This document shows, one piece after another, positions 45,863-56,702 of a stretch of DNA of 64,000 nucleotides. Source of the stretch: Bradyrhizobium sp. SZCCT0153. GTDB lineage: Bacteria > Pseudomonadota > Alphaproteobacteria > Rhizobiales > Xanthobacteraceae. The DNA lies in NCBI RefSeq assembly GCF_018129995.1, contig NZ_JAFCKS010000002.1, positions 1 to 64,000 of the forward strand, given 5' to 3'. Made by a program: the position numbers and the translations under genes. The notes under the pieces are model-generated. The model saw nothing but the letters and a program-made list of their open reading frames with translations, was not told the DNA's origin and did not search any database. Every line of letters starts with the position of its first letter. The first letter of the stretch is position 1.

Positions 45863-46939
45863 ATGCCCGATAGCGTTCAGGAAGTCTTGCAGGCCTTTGC
45901 CCGGGGTGAGCTCGTGGTCGTCACTGACGACGAGGACCGCGAGGGCGAGGGCGATCTGATCGTCGCCGCGTCGCTCTGCACCGCCGAGAAGATGGCGTTC
46001 ATCATCCGCCACACCTCCGGCATCGTCTGCGCCCCTGTGACCACCGAGGACGCGCGCCGGCTGCGGCTCGATCCGATGGTCGCCCACAACGATTCCGCGC
46101 ACACCACCGCGTTCACGGTCTCGATCGACTACAAGCCCGACGGCGGCACCGGTATCTCCGCCGAGGAGCGCGCCTCGTGCTGCCGCGCGCTGTCCAATCC
46201 CAATGCCGGCGCCAACGACTTCGCCCGTCCCGGCCACATCTTCCCGTTGATCGCCAAGGACGGTGGCGTGCTCCTGCGCTCCGGCCATACCGAGGCCGCG
46301 GTCGACCTGTGCAAGCTCTCCGGCCTGCCGCCGGTCGGCGTCATCAGCGAGCTGATGAACGACGACGGCAGCGTGATGAAGGGCGAGCAGGTCGCCCGCT
46401 TCGCCGCCCAGCACAAGCTCAAGCACGTCACCATCGCCGACATGATCGCCTACCGCCAGGCGCGCGAGAAGCTGATCGAGCGGGTGGCGACCTTCGTCAC
46501 CGAGAGCCCGATCGGCCCGCTGCAGGGCTATGCCTACCGTTCGCCGTTCGATTCCATCGCCCACGTCGCCTTCGTCTATAACGGCGTCGGAGACGGCAAG
46601 AACGTGCTGACGCGCTTCCACAAGCCCAACATCGTCAAGGACACGTTTACCGGCCACAAGCGCATGGCGGCGGTGCTCGAGCAATTCAAGAAATCCGGCC
46701 GTGGCGTGCTGGTTTACCTGCGCGACGGCGCAGCCGGCGTCCCCGTGGCGCCGCTGCCCGATGAGAGCGCGACCGAGGCCGACCGCAACCGCCAGTGGCG
46801 CGAGGTCGGTGTGGGCGCGCAGATCCTGCGCGATCTCGGCGTCACCTCGATCCGGCATCTCACCTCATCGGTGCACGACTACAAGGGCCTGTCGGGCTTC
46901 GGCATCGAGATCGTCGCCAACGAGCAGCTCGAAAGCTAG
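45863..46939 (+). CDS. ribB: RibB, 3,4-dihydroxy-2-butanone-4-phosphate synthase with decayed RibA domain
   Basis: The 358-residue protein makes the four-carbon riboflavin precursor from ribulose-5-phosphate. The N-terminal domain is intact (VVVTDDEDREGEGDLIVAA, RPGHIFPL, GHTEAAVDLCKLSGL). The C-terminal part has GTP-cyclohydrolase-II size and position, but the zinc Cys cluster (GECLTSE...CDCG in the family) is absent (the region reads FHKPNIVKDTFTGHKRMAAV), so that activity is not expected. Such RibBX-type proteins occur in proteobacteria. No FMN riboswitch is visible upstream. Confidence 0.9.
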   Translation: MPDSVQEVLQAFARGELVVVTDDEDREGEGDLIVAASLCTAEKMAFIIRHTSGIVCAPVTTEDARRLRLDPMVAHNDSAHTTAFTVSIDYKPDGGTGISAEERASCCRALSNPNAGANDFARPGHIFPLIAKDGGVLLRSGHTEAAVDLCKLSGLPPVGVISELMNDDGSVMKGEQVARFAAQHKLKHVTIADMIAYRQAREKLIERVATFVTESPIGPLQGYAYRSPFDSIAHVAFVYNGVGDGKNVLTRFHKPNIVKDTFTGHKRMAAVLEQFKKSGRGVLVYLRDGAAGVPVAPLPDESATEADRNRQWREVGVGAQILRDLGVTSIRHLTSSVHDYKGLSGFGIEIVANEQLES

Positions 46940-47074
46940 CGCTGTCATGCTCCGGCGCGACCTGCGTCCCCGGGATTCACGCAGACCCATCCATCTGCAA
47001 CGCAATTGCACTTGTTGCCGCGGCGCTTTACTTTGTCGGGCAAATTTCGACGGAACCAGACGAAAGGACGTTTC

Positions 47075-48289
47075 ATGAGCGTGCGCCCTCAGGCCAAGGA
47101 CAAGCCGGCTGCGGCTTCTTTTCAATGGGACGATCCGTTCCTGCTCGACGAGCAGCTCACCGAAGACGAGCGCATGGTGCGCGACACCGCTCGCGCCTAT
47201 GCCCAGGACAAGCTGATGCCGCGCGTCGCCAAGGCCTATCTCGAAGAGACGACCGATCGCGAGATCTTCAACGAGATGGGTGAGCTCGGCCTGATCGGCA
47301 TCACCCTGCCTGAGGAGTATGGCTGCGCCAATGCGAGCTACGTCGCCTATGGCCTCGTCGCGCGCGAGATCGAGCGGGTCGATTCCGGCTATCGTTCGAT
47401 GAACTCGGTGCAGTCCTCGCTGGTGATGTACCCGATCTACGCCTATGGCGACGAGAACCAGCGCAAGAAGTACCTGCCCAAGCTCGCCAGCGGCGAATGG
47501 GTCGGCTGCTTCGGCCTGACCGAGCCTGACGCCGGCTCCGATCCGGCCGGCATGAAAACCCGCGCCGAGAAGGTTTCCGACGGCTATCGCCTGACCGGCA
47601 GCAAGATGTGGATCTCGAATGCGCCGATCGCCGACGTGTTCGTGGTCTGGGCCAAATCGGCCGCCCACGACAACCAGATCCGCGGCTTCGTGCTGGAGAA
47701 GGGCATGAAGGGCCTGTCCGCGCCGAAGATCGGCGGCAAGCTCAGCTTGCGCGCCTCCATCACCGGCGAAGTCGTGATGGACGGCGTCGTGGTCCCCGAG
47801 GACGCGCTGCTGCCCAACGTCTCCGGCCTCAAGGGTCCGTTCGGCTGCCTCAACCGCGCCCGCTACGGCATCTCCTGGGGCGCGCTCGGCGCGGCCGAGG
47901 ACTGCATGCACCGCGCCCGCCAGTACACGCTCGATCGCAAGCAGTTCGGCAAGCCGCTCGCCGCGACCCAGCTCGTGCAGAAGAAGCTCGCCGACATGGA
48001 GACCGAGATCGCGCTGGGGCTCCAGGGCTCGCTTCGCGTCGGCCGCCTGATGGACGAGGGCAAGTTCGCCCCCGAGATGATCTCGATCATGAAGCGCAAC
48101 AATTGCGGCAAGGCGCTCGACATCGCCCGCGTCGCGCGCGACATGCACGGCGGCAACGGCATCTCGATCGAATACCACGTGATGCGCCACGTCCATAACC
48201 TCGAGACGGTCAACACCTATGAGGGCACCCACGACGTCCACGCCCTGATCCTGGGCCGCGCGATAACGGGTATTCAGGCGTTTTTCTGA
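47075..48289 (+). CDS. gcdH: Glutaryl-CoA dehydrogenase-like acyl-CoA dehydrogenase
   Basis: The 404-residue flavoprotein oxidises and decarboxylates glutaryl-CoA to crotonyl-CoA in lysine and tryptophan breakdown. Marks: [52 protein letters not shown], and the C-terminal catalytic-Glu stretch [20 protein letters not shown], which is typical of GcdH. The ATG at 47075 follows GAAAGGACG. Electrons pass to ETF in the cytoplasm. The gene is followed by an MBL hydrolase gene. Confidence 0.92.
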   Translation: MSVRPQAKDKPAAASFQWDDPFLLDEQLTEDERMVRDTARAYAQDKLMPRVAKAYLEETTDREIFNEMGELGLIGITLPEEYGCANASYVAYGLVAREIERVDSGYRSMNSVQSSLVMYPIYAYGDENQRKKYLPKLASGEWVGCFGLTEPDAGSDPAGMKTRAEKVSDGYRLTGSKMWISNAPIADVFVVWAKSAAHDNQIRGFVLEKGMKGLSAPKIGGKLSLRASITGEVVMDGVVVPEDALLPNVSGLKGPFGCLNRARYGISWGALGAAEDCMHRARQYTLDRKQFGKPLAATQLVQKKLADMETEIALGLQGSLRVGRLMDEGKFAPEMISIMKRNNCGKALDIARVARDMHGGNGISIEYHVMRHVHNLETVNTYEGTHDVHALILGRAITGIQAFF

Positions 48290-48454
48290 TTGCTCAGCTG
48301 TCATCGCCCGCCTTGTGCGCAGTTGCGCACCGGAGCGGGCGATCCAGCATCCCAGAGACCTCGCCTTCGCCACCGGCGCCGCGGCGTAATGGATACCCCG
48401 CCTTCGCGGGGGGTATGACGGCGAGGGGTGGGACCGTAGTGCACAGGAAGTCCC

Positions 48455-49378
48455 ATGTCCGACAACGACGACGTCCCGTTCAACCGCAACTTTCCACTCA
48501 AAGCCGGAAGCGTCGAGGAAGTCCGACCCGGCGTGCGGCGCGTGCTCTGTAACAATCCGAGCCCGTTCACCTTCACCGGCACGGTCAGCTACATCGTAGG
48601 CCAGGGCAACGTCGCGATCATCGATCCCGGTCCGAACGACGAGGCGCATGCCGCGGCGCTGCTCGATGCCGTGCGCGGCGAGACGGTGAGCCATATCTTC
48701 GTCACCCACACCCACCGCGACCATTCGCCGAACACCGCGCGGATCAAGCAGGCGACCGGCGCGCCGGTTTATGCCGAAGGCCCGCACCGCGCCTCGCGCC
48801 CGCGCTTCGAGAGCGAGAAGCACAATCCGGAATCCGGCGTCGACCGCGACTTCGCGCCCGATATCAGGATCGCCGATGGCGACGTCGTTGAAGGCGACGG
48901 CTGGCGTCTGGAGGCCGTGGCAACGCCCGGCCACACCGCCAACCATCTTGCATTCGCCTGGCCCGAGCGAAAGTTCAACTTCGTCGGCGATCACGTGATG
49001 GGCTGGTCGACTTCGATCGTGGCGCCTCCCGACGGCTCGATGATCGACTACATGGCCTCGCTCGACCGCCTGGCCGCACGCGAGGAGGATCTGTATTTCT
49101 CCGGCCACGGCCCCGAGATCCCGGACGGGCCGCGTTTCGTGCGCTTCCTGATCCGTCACCGCAAGGCGCGCGAATCCTCGATCCTGCATCGCCTTGCCAA
49201 GGGTGAGACCGACATCCCGACCATGGTCCGCGCGATCTATATCGGCATCGATCCCAGGCTGACGACCGCCGCCGGCTATTCCGTGCTGGCGCATCTGGAG
49301 GATCTCGTCGCCCGCGGCGTGGTGGCGACGGATGGCGATCCCGTGATTGGCGGGACGTACCGGATGGCGAACGCCTAG
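48455..49378 (+). CDS. MBL-fold metallo-hydrolase (LACTB2-like)
   Basis: The 307-residue protein has the beta-lactamase fold with the metal motif HIFVTHTHRDHSPNTARI, ATPGHTANHLAF, and FNFVGDHVMGWSTSIVAPPD. The C-terminal winged-helix-like domain (TAAGYSVLAHLEDLVARGVV) matches the LACTB2/CPSF-like thiolesterase and RNase Z-like group. Substrate is uncertain: thioesters or nucleic acid are options known for relatives. Not clearly linked to gcdH. Confidence 0.88.
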   Translation: MSDNDDVPFNRNFPLKAGSVEEVRPGVRRVLCNNPSPFTFTGTVSYIVGQGNVAIIDPGPNDEAHAAALLDAVRGETVSHIFVTHTHRDHSPNTARIKQATGAPVYAEGPHRASRPRFESEKHNPESGVDRDFAPDIRIADGDVVEGDGWRLEAVATPGHTANHLAFAWPERKFNFVGDHVMGWSTSIVAPPDGSMIDYMASLDRLAAREEDLYFSGHGPEIPDGPRFVRFLIRHRKARESSILHRLAKGETDIPTMVRAIYIGIDPRLTTAAGYSVLAHLEDLVARGVVATDGDPVIGGTYRMANA

Positions 49379-49385
49379 CTCACGG

Positions 49386-50240
49386 TCACTTCTTGACCGT
49401 CTTCGCCGGCGCCTTCGGCGGGATCACCGGCGTCTTCTTCACCGGCTTGAGCGCGTCGGCATCGGCTGCGGTGTTGAGATCGTCGATGAATTTTTTCACG
49501 CGCGCGGCGTTGCTGCCGAGGTCGCTCTCGAAATAGCGCGAGGCGGAGCGGATATCGACGCGGGAATCGTCGCCGTCGGGCACGACGCGGATCGCGATGT
49601 CCTCGCGGAATCCCATGATCGGCGAGCGCGCCACCGCCTCGATGCGGCCGATGCGGCGCGGCGGCTGCGGCGCGCGCTCGTCGATGACAAGCCATTTGCG
49701 CTTGTTGACGAGCTGAAGTGCGATCGCATAGGCGCGGTCGACGGAAATCTCGAGCTCAATCGGCTCGATATCAGGATAGAACTGGCGCTGCTGCTCGGCC
49801 GAATAGAGGCCGGCATAGACGGCCGTGTTGGTGCCGTCGCCGGTACGCAGACGCGCCAGCGCATCGAACCGCGGCGGGTCGATCGGGTCCGTGGTGATGT
49901 CGTGGATCGCCGGCAGCTTGCGGTATTGCAGGCCGAGATAAGCGGGATAGCCGAGGATCGCTGCGTCGATAAGGAAGGCAAGCAGGATGCGCGCCATGCC
50001 GCGCGAGCCGTTCTGCCAGATTGCGGCAAAACCGGCGAGCCCGAACAGGATCGAGAGCGCGGCGATCCCAAGCCCGCCGAAGAAGGTCGCGAGCGCCGGC
50101 TTCATCTCCAGGAAGCCGAAGCGGAGGATGAGGATCGAGACCACCACCGCCACGACTGCGAACACGGCCAGATTGCGCGCCCAACTTGCGAGGCTGGACA
50201 CGGGCTCCGACTGATAGGGAGCGGAAAACCTGCGGGCCAT
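49386..50240 (-). CDS. DUF1499 membrane protein
   Basis: The 284-residue protein has about three N-terminal membrane segments (LAVFAVVAVVVSILILRFGF, FFGGLGIAALSILFGLAGFA, ILLAFLIDAAILGYPAYLGL) and a soluble DUF1499 domain (FYPDIEPIELEISVDRAYAI, IEAVARSPIMGFREDIAIRV, VDIRSASRYFESDLGSNAAR). The C-terminus is a Lys/Pro tail. The family has no established role. I chose the ATG at 50240 (MARRFSAPY). Confidence 0.85.
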   Translation of the reverse strand: MARRFSAPYQSEPVSSLASWARNLAVFAVVAVVVSILILRFGFLEMKPALATFFGGLGIAALSILFGLAGFAAIWQNGSRGMARILLAFLIDAAILGYPAYLGLQYRKLPAIHDITTDPIDPPRFDALARLRTGDGTNTAVYAGLYSAEQQRQFYPDIEPIELEISVDRAYAIALQLVNKRKWLVIDERAPQPPRRIGRIEAVARSPIMGFREDIAIRVVPDGDDSRVDIRSASRYFESDLGSNAARVKKFIDDLNTAADADALKPVKKTPVIPPKAPAKTVKK

Positions 50241-50351
50241 CGGGTGAGCTCTGCCGAAGTCTTGGGGCGCGGTGCCGGCCGATCTGGCGCGACGATGGGC
50301 CGTTGAGACCACGCCCCGGCCGTAAATTCAAGCGTTCCGCAGGCGTCCGGA

Positions 50352-50432
50352 CCGTCATGGCCGGGCTTGGCCCGGCCTTCCACGCCTTTCTGCAGCCGAG
50401 ACGCGGATGCCCGGGACGAGCCCGGGCATGGC
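50352..50432. repeat. Palindromic intergenic repeat (CCGTCATGGCCGGGC type)
   Basis: Two palindromic modules, GCCGGGCTTGGCCCGGC and GCCCGGGACGAGCCCGGGC, are joined by a spacer with CCACGCCTTTCTGCAG, between the acyl-CoA synthetase stop and the DUF1499 start. From memory this unit is reiterated in Bradyrhizobium and Rhodopseudomonas genomes. It could stop or protect transcripts of the synthetase gene. Confidence 0.6.
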
Positions 50433-50448
50433 GCCTGTGACGGCCTAC

Positions 50449-52077
<1,629 letters not shown>

Positions 52078-52141
52078 TCCGTCGTTCCTCCGAGAATTCG
52101 CTGGGCGGTTGTCGCTCTCAGCGCTGGGCCAAAGAATTGTC

Positions 52142-53254
52142 ATGAGTTTTAGCCTGCCGGACTTTCGCCGCAAATGGTCTTGTCGCGGCTATATGTCCGC
52201 CGGCGCGGCAATGGTTACCGTCGCGCTGGGGCTGTCGCTCGTGCTCGCCGAGAGGGCGGAGGCGCGAAAATATGCTGGTCCGCTGGATATCTTCGGTCTT
52301 GGTACACCACGGCCGCGCGCGACGCATCATTCCGCCAAGATCCCGCTACCGAAACCGCGCCCTGAGGAAGCCCCCAAAGCATCGGACGAGGCCGCGCCGG
52401 AGGCCGAAGGCAAGCCTTCCCCGGACAGGCCTTCCCCGGACAAGCCTTCTCCCGACAGGCCCAACGCCAGCAAGCCCGCCGAGGCCGCGGCGCCGCCCGA
52501 GAAGCAGGTCTCGGCCTGCCGCCTTGCGCTGACCGAGGACATCGCAGTCGCGCCCTCGATCCCGGATATCCGCGGTCCAGGCGCCTGCGGCGGCGAGGAT
52601 CTGGTGCGGCTGGAGGCCATCGTGCTGCCGGACAAGCGCAAGGTGGCGGTCAAGCCGGCGGCGATTCTCCGCTGCACCATGGCGTCAGCGATCGCCGATT
52701 GGGTGCGCAAGGACATGGTGCCGCTGGCCGCGAGCCTCGGCTCGACCATCAGCGATCTCGACAATTTCGACAGCTTCGAGTGCCGCGGCCGCAACCGCGT
52801 CGCCGGTGCGATACTGTCCGAGCACGGCAAGGCCAACGCCATCGACGTCCGCGCCATCAAGCTCGTCAACGGGCAGTCGATCGGTCTGACCGACCGCACC
52901 TTGTCGCGCGACGTGCGCGAGCGCGTGCTGCATTCGGTCTGCTCGCGTTTTACGACCGTGCTCGGCCCCGGCTCGGACTGGTACCACGAGGATCACATCC
53001 ATCTCGATCTGGCCCAGCGGCGCAACGACTACCGGATCTGCCAGTGGAACGTCTGGGACCCCCTGCCGCAGGTCGCCCCGCTGCTGCCGGCGGAACGGCC
53101 GGAAGAGGCCCCGCCGCGCGAGGTCGCGGCCAAGGCGGACGGTAAATCCGAGGCTGCCAAAGACCAGGCGGATGAGGCCGAAGAGCCCGAGAAGCCCGCG
53201 CCTCCCGCACCGAACCCGGCATCCAAGAAGCCCGCAACAAAAAAGCGCCGGTAG
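52142..53254 (+). CDS. Extensin-like C-terminal domain protein
   Basis: The 370-residue protein has an N-terminal membrane or signal segment (AAMVTVALGLSLVLAERAEA), a Pro/Lys-rich linker with three 5-residue repeats (K/R-P-S-P-D), and the bacterial extensin-like domain (CRLALTEDIAVAPSIPDIRG, DFDSFECRGRNR region, HGKANAIDVRAIKL and SDWYHEDHIHLDLA). The last motif holds His/Asp residues like those of zinc peptidases of cell-wall peptides. A Lys/Pro tail ends in a terminator that contains the stop codon. Confidence 0.85.
   Translation: MSFSLPDFRRKWSCRGYMSAGAAMVTVALGLSLVLAERAEARKYAGPLDIFGLGTPRPRATHHSAKIPLPKPRPEEAPKASDEAAPEAEGKPSPDRPSPDKPSPDRPNASKPAEAAAPPEKQVSACRLALTEDIAVAPSIPDIRGPGACGGEDLVRLEAIVLPDKRKVAVKPAAILRCTMASAIADWVRKDMVPLAASLGSTISDLDNFDSFECRGRNRVAGAILSEHGKANAIDVRAIKLVNGQSIGLTDRTLSRDVRERVLHSVCSRFTTVLGPGSDWYHEDHIHLDLAQRRNDYRICQWNVWDPLPQVAPLLPAERPEEAPPREVAAKADGKSEAAKDQADEAEEPEKPAPPAPNPASKKPATKKRR
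52412..52456 (+). repeat. Three 15-bp tandem repeats in the linker
   Basis: AAGCCTTCCCCGGAC, AGGCCTTCCCCGGAC and AAGCCTTCTCCCGAC follow one another and encode K/R-P-S-P-D three times in the Pro-rich linker of the extensin-like protein. Such units can change in number by slippage without breaking the frame. Confidence 0.85.
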
Positions 53255-53267
53255 AACCGGCGCTTTT
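53241..53267 (+). terminator. Terminator overlapping the extensin-like stop codon
   Basis: AAAAGCGCCGGT-AGA-ACCGGCGCTTTT is a perfect 12-base stem. The TAG stop codon (53252-53254) lies at its loop. It is symmetrical, so it also serves the convergent L,D-transpeptidase gene. Confidence 0.85.
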
Positions 53268-53291
53268 GCAATTCAGGAGATCGGGAGACGA

Positions 53292-53975
53292 TCAGTATTG
53301 GCTCGTTTGGCTGGCGCCGCCCTGCAGCGCTAGCCGCGAGTTGTACGGGGAGTCACCGTGCTTCGGCTCGAGCACGACCACGATCGTGCCGACCTTGACG
53401 CGGCTATAGAGGTCGATTGCGTCCTCGTTGGTCAGGCGGATGCAGCCCGACGAGATCGAGGCGCCGATATATTCCGGCTGGTTGGTGCCGTGAATGCGGA
53501 ACAGCGTGTCCTTGCCGCCCGAGTAGAGATACATGGCGCGCGAGCCCATCGGATTGTCCGGACCGGGCGCGACGAAGGTGGGCACGCCGAGGCGCGAAAT
53601 CTCGCCGGGGGTCGGGTGCCAGGCCGGCCACTCGGTCATGCTGCCGACCTTGGCAATGCCGGACCAGGCCATTGCCTCTTCGCCGACGGTAATGCCGTAA
53701 CGGATCGCCTTGCCGCCATCCATCACGTAGTAGAGATAGTGATTGTCGGAATCGACCACGATCGAGCCCGGCGCTTCCTTGCGATGGTAATCGACGATAG
53801 CGCGGCGGAACGGCTCAGCGACCGGGGTGTTCTCGTACCGAACCTTGGCAAGGAGTTCCTTGTCCTTCGGCTTGAAGGCCTTGGTGTCGGTCGCCTCAAA
53901 ATGCGTGGCCTGCATGCAGCCCGACAGCATCAGGCCAGCGGCCAAAATACCCAGCATAACTTTCAGCGACGACAT
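53292..53975 (-). CDS. L,D-transpeptidase lipoprotein (YkuD family)
   Basis: The 227-residue protein has a lipoprotein signal (MLGILAAGLMLSGC, lipobox LSGC) and a YkuD catalytic domain with HGTNQPEYIGASISSGCIRL, where His and the SGC cysteine are catalytic. It would form 3-3 peptidoglycan cross-links or tether outer-membrane proteins in the periplasm. I chose the ATG at 53975 because the frame to 54029 lies before the signal peptide. Confidence 0.9.
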   Translation of the reverse strand: MSSLKVMLGILAAGLMLSGCMQATHFEATDTKAFKPKDKELLAKVRYENTPVAEPFRRAIVDYHRKEAPGSIVVDSDNHYLYYVMDGGKAIRYGITVGEEAMAWSGIAKVGSMTEWPAWHPTPGEISRLGVPTFVAPGPDNPMGSRAMYLYSGGKDTLFRIHGTNQPEYIGASISSGCIRLTNEDAIDLYSRVKVGTIVVVLEPKHGDSPYNSRLALQGGASQTSQY

Positions 53976-54313
53976 GATTTGATTCCAATCGAAAACAACA
54001 AGCTTTCGCGGGGCTTGAGCCAAGCCCAAATTCCACGATTCCGTTGACCCCCATTATCGTTGAAATCTGCCACAATTCCAGCGTTTCGGACCTTCTCCCG
54101 CACTGCGAGCCCCTAGCTGTGGCTTTTTTGCCGCAAGTTTTGCACCCCAGAGCTCGCTTTTGGACAAAGGATGCCGAACTGTCGATTCCATGCCACGGTC
54201 GGGCCACGGCGCCGCCACAAATGCAAACGCTCCGTTAATGTGCTTGTCATCATGAACTTGTCAGAATCGCGCTAAGGGCTGTCATTCTGTCGCAGGCCCT
54301 GCTGGAGTTGTGC

Positions 54314-55291
54314 ATGTTTTCTGTGTTTCTTCCCTCCGAGGGCTCCCTCAAGAAGGCGGTCGTCGACGATCTCGCGGCACTACCGGAGGCGGCGGTCTGG
54401 ATCGACCTGGTCAATCCGACCGCGGCCGAGGACAAGGCCGTTGAGCGGCTCGCGGGTATCGCGATCCCGACCCGGGAAGACATGCAGGAGATCGAGATCT
54501 CCAGCCGCCTCTATATCGAGAACAGCGCGCGCTACATGACTGCGACGCTGATGTGCCACTCCGATACCGACATGCCCCGGACCACGCCGGTAACCTTCAT
54601 TCTGGGCGACCATCGGCTGGTGACGGTGCGCTACGATCTGCCGAAGCCCTTCGCCCTGGTCGAGGCCAAGCTTGCCCGTTCGTGCGTGCCCACGATCACC
54701 GGCGAGATGGTGCTGGTGGAACTGCTGGACGCCGTGATCGACCGCTGCGCCGACATTCTGGAGAAATGCGGCGCCGACATCGACCAGGTCAGCCACGACA
54801 TCTTCGAGCCCGAGAGCGAGCGCCACGGCCACGCCAAGCAATATTCCCAGATCCTGATCTCGATCGGCCGCAAGGGCGATCTCACCTCGAAGGTCCGCGA
54901 GAGCCTGGTGTCGATCGGCCGCGTCGTCACGTTCCTGTCCGCGGTGGTGGAGGGCGTGAAATGGTCGAAGGACATGCGCGAGCAGCTCAAGACCATGCAG
55001 CGCGACGTCGCCTCGCTGACCGACCACGCCTCCTATCTCTCCAGCAAGATCACCTTTGTGCTCGACGCCATGCTCGGCGTCGTCAATCTCGAGCAGAACA
55101 ACATCATCAAGCTGTTTTCGGTCATGGCCGTCGTCCTGATGCCGCCGACGCTGATTGCCTCGATCTACGGCATGAACTTCAAGGCGATGCCGGAACTCGA
55201 GTGGGCGCACGGCTATCCGTTTGCGCTGGTGCTGATGCTGATCGCGGCGATCGTCCCGTACTGGATCTTCAAGTGGAAGAAGTGGCTCTGA
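54314..55291 (+). CDS. corA: CorA family divalent-cation transporter
   Basis: The 325-residue protein has the large N-terminal cytoplasmic domain and two C-terminal membrane helices, with the selectivity motif GMN in ASIYGMNFKAMPELEW. The end (LVLMLIAAIVPYWIFKWKKW) is the second helix and basic tail. It takes up Mg2+ (also Co2+/Ni2+ in the family) as a pentamer. The ATG at 54314 (MFSVFLPSEG) is preferred to a TTG two codons earlier. Confidence 0.92.
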   Translation: MFSVFLPSEGSLKKAVVDDLAALPEAAVWIDLVNPTAAEDKAVERLAGIAIPTREDMQEIEISSRLYIENSARYMTATLMCHSDTDMPRTTPVTFILGDHRLVTVRYDLPKPFALVEAKLARSCVPTITGEMVLVELLDAVIDRCADILEKCGADIDQVSHDIFEPESERHGHAKQYSQILISIGRKGDLTSKVRESLVSIGRVVTFLSAVVEGVKWSKDMREQLKTMQRDVASLTDHASYLSSKITFVLDAMLGVVNLEQNNIIKLFSVMAVVLMPPTLIASIYGMNFKAMPELEWAHGYPFALVLMLIAAIVPYWIFKWKKWL

Positions 55292-55498
55292 TCTCGTAGC
55301 CCTCTCGGGAGATAGCTACCGAGACCTTACGCCGGTCGTAGAGACACGGTGCTTGATGTCGCAGAATAGAGCGGGATTGAGGCCGTGCGGTGATGTGTGC
55401 GCAGTGCCCCAATTCCTCCGGTAAAATTTGAGCGGTGGGCTGAACGTTTGCGCGAAACTTGTCTGCGATAAGCAGTGGGTTAGCCGCGAGGAACAGCC

Positions 55499-55717
55499 AT
55501 GGTTGAAAAACACATAACGTCGCTCCGCAACGTCATTGATCTGGCGAACTATCGTCAGGTCCTGGCGAGCGGCAAGGCGGCGTCGATGTCGGCACGCATG
55601 TGCCGGCACTGTGGTGCTCCGCTGCTCGACGGTGAGAATGACGACGACTGCTCGACTGCATTTAATGCCGCAGCTCCCCGGCTGCGCGATCGGTCGCGTC
55701 GGATTCGAATCGACTGA
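55499..55717 (+). CDS. Small CxxC protein
   Basis: The 72-residue protein has one CxxC pair and a further Cys (MCRHCGAPLLDGENDDDCST), like a small zinc-binding or redox site, after a helix (LRNVIDLANYRQVLASGKAA). CGCGAGGAACAGCC precedes the ATG. Short proteins with this CRHCGAPLxDGE pattern occur in Bradyrhizobium from memory, without function. Confidence 0.65.
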   Translation: MVEKHITSLRNVIDLANYRQVLASGKAASMSARMCRHCGAPLLDGENDDDCSTAFNAAAPRLRDRSRRIRID

Positions 55718-55800
55718 GCAACGGAAAGAAGGGCGGGCGATCCAGGTCTTGCGGCGGCGTTGTCTGGATCGCCTTGCTTCCCTGAGCACTTCCAATTCTC

Positions 55801-55916
55801 TCATTGCGAGGAGCGACTTGTCTGCCGTAACTCGAGGAGCGAAGGCGGCAGCGACGAAGCGATCCAGACCGTCTCCGTGGAGGCAGTCTGGATTGCTTCG
55901 CTTTCGCTCGCAATGA
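55801..55916. repeat. Palindromic intergenic repeat, larger relative of the 484-561 element
   Basis: Outer arms TCATTGCGAG and CTCGCAATGA, and inner arms GATCCAGAC and GTCTGGAT with spacer, repeat the motifs seen at 484-561, with an extra insert in the left arm (about 55815-55845). It ends just before the stop of the SDR gene on the other strand and may act as its terminator. Confidence 0.7.
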
Positions 55917-55923
55917 CGCGCAC

Positions 55924-56682
55924 CTACACGTGCTGGCCGCCGTTGATGTGGATCTCGGCGCCGTTGACGTACGAACTGGTGTCCGTGCACAGCACGTAGA
56001 TGATCTTGGCGACCTCGTCGGGCGTACCGAGGCGGTGCATCGGGATCTGCTGCTCGACGATCTTCTCAGTGCCCGGCGACAGGATCGAGGTGTCGATCTC
56101 GCCCGGCGCGATCGCGTTGACGCGCACGCCGACCCGGCCGAAATCCGAGGCCATCTCGCGCGTCAGGGATGCCAGCGCGGCTTTGGAGGTCGCATAGGCC
56201 GCGCCTGCGAAGGGATGCACCCGCGAGCCCGCGATCGAGGTGACGTTCACGACCGAGCCCTTGGCCGCCTTCAATTCCTCGATCAGTCCCCGCGCCATCA
56301 TGATCGGCGCGAAGAAGTTGACGTTGAACACGTGCGTCCAGGTATCGAGATCGGTGTCGACCGAGCCGAGCCTTGAGCCTCCAGGGCCCTTTGGCGAGAT
56401 CGCGGCGTTGTTGACGAGCGCATGGAGCATGCCGCCTTCGAGGCGGTCGCGGATGTCGGAGATCGCACGCGTGGTATCGGCGGGGGTGGCAAGGTCGACC
56501 TGGATGTGATCTTCGGGGCCTGCGTCCCACGGGCAATCCTCCGGGAACGGATGCCGCGAGCAGGTGATGACGCGCCAGCCCGCCGACGAGAAGCGGATCA
56601 CGGTGGCGTGGCCGATGCCGCGGCTCGCTCCGGTCAGGAGCAGCGTGCGGCGCGGCGCATTGGACGAATGCGGCATGGACAT
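55924..56682 (-). CDS. Classical SDR oxidoreductase
   Basis: The 252-residue enzyme has all classical SDR motifs: TGASRGIGHAT, NNAAISPKG, the Ser in VVNVTSIAGS, and YATSK for the catalytic Tyr-Lys pair, then NAIAPGEIDT. It uses NAD(P)H on an unknown alcohol or ketone. It is close to 3-oxoacyl-ACP-reductase-like enzymes but not certainly FabG. The start follows AAGATGTCC weakly. pdxH lies 20 bases upstream on the same strand, so co-transcription is likely. Confidence 0.88.
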   Translation of the reverse strand: MSMPHSSNAPRRTLLLTGASRGIGHATVIRFSSAGWRVITCSRHPFPEDCPWDAGPEDHIQVDLATPADTTRAISDIRDRLEGGMLHALVNNAAISPKGPGGSRLGSVDTDLDTWTHVFNVNFFAPIMMARGLIEELKAAKGSVVNVTSIAGSRVHPFAGAAYATSKAALASLTREMASDFGRVGVRVNAIAPGEIDTSILSPGTEKIVEQQIPMHRLGTPDEVAKIIYVLCTDTSSYVNGAEIHINGGQHV

Positions 56683-56702
56683 CTTTCAGATCGGCCAAAG
56701 CT

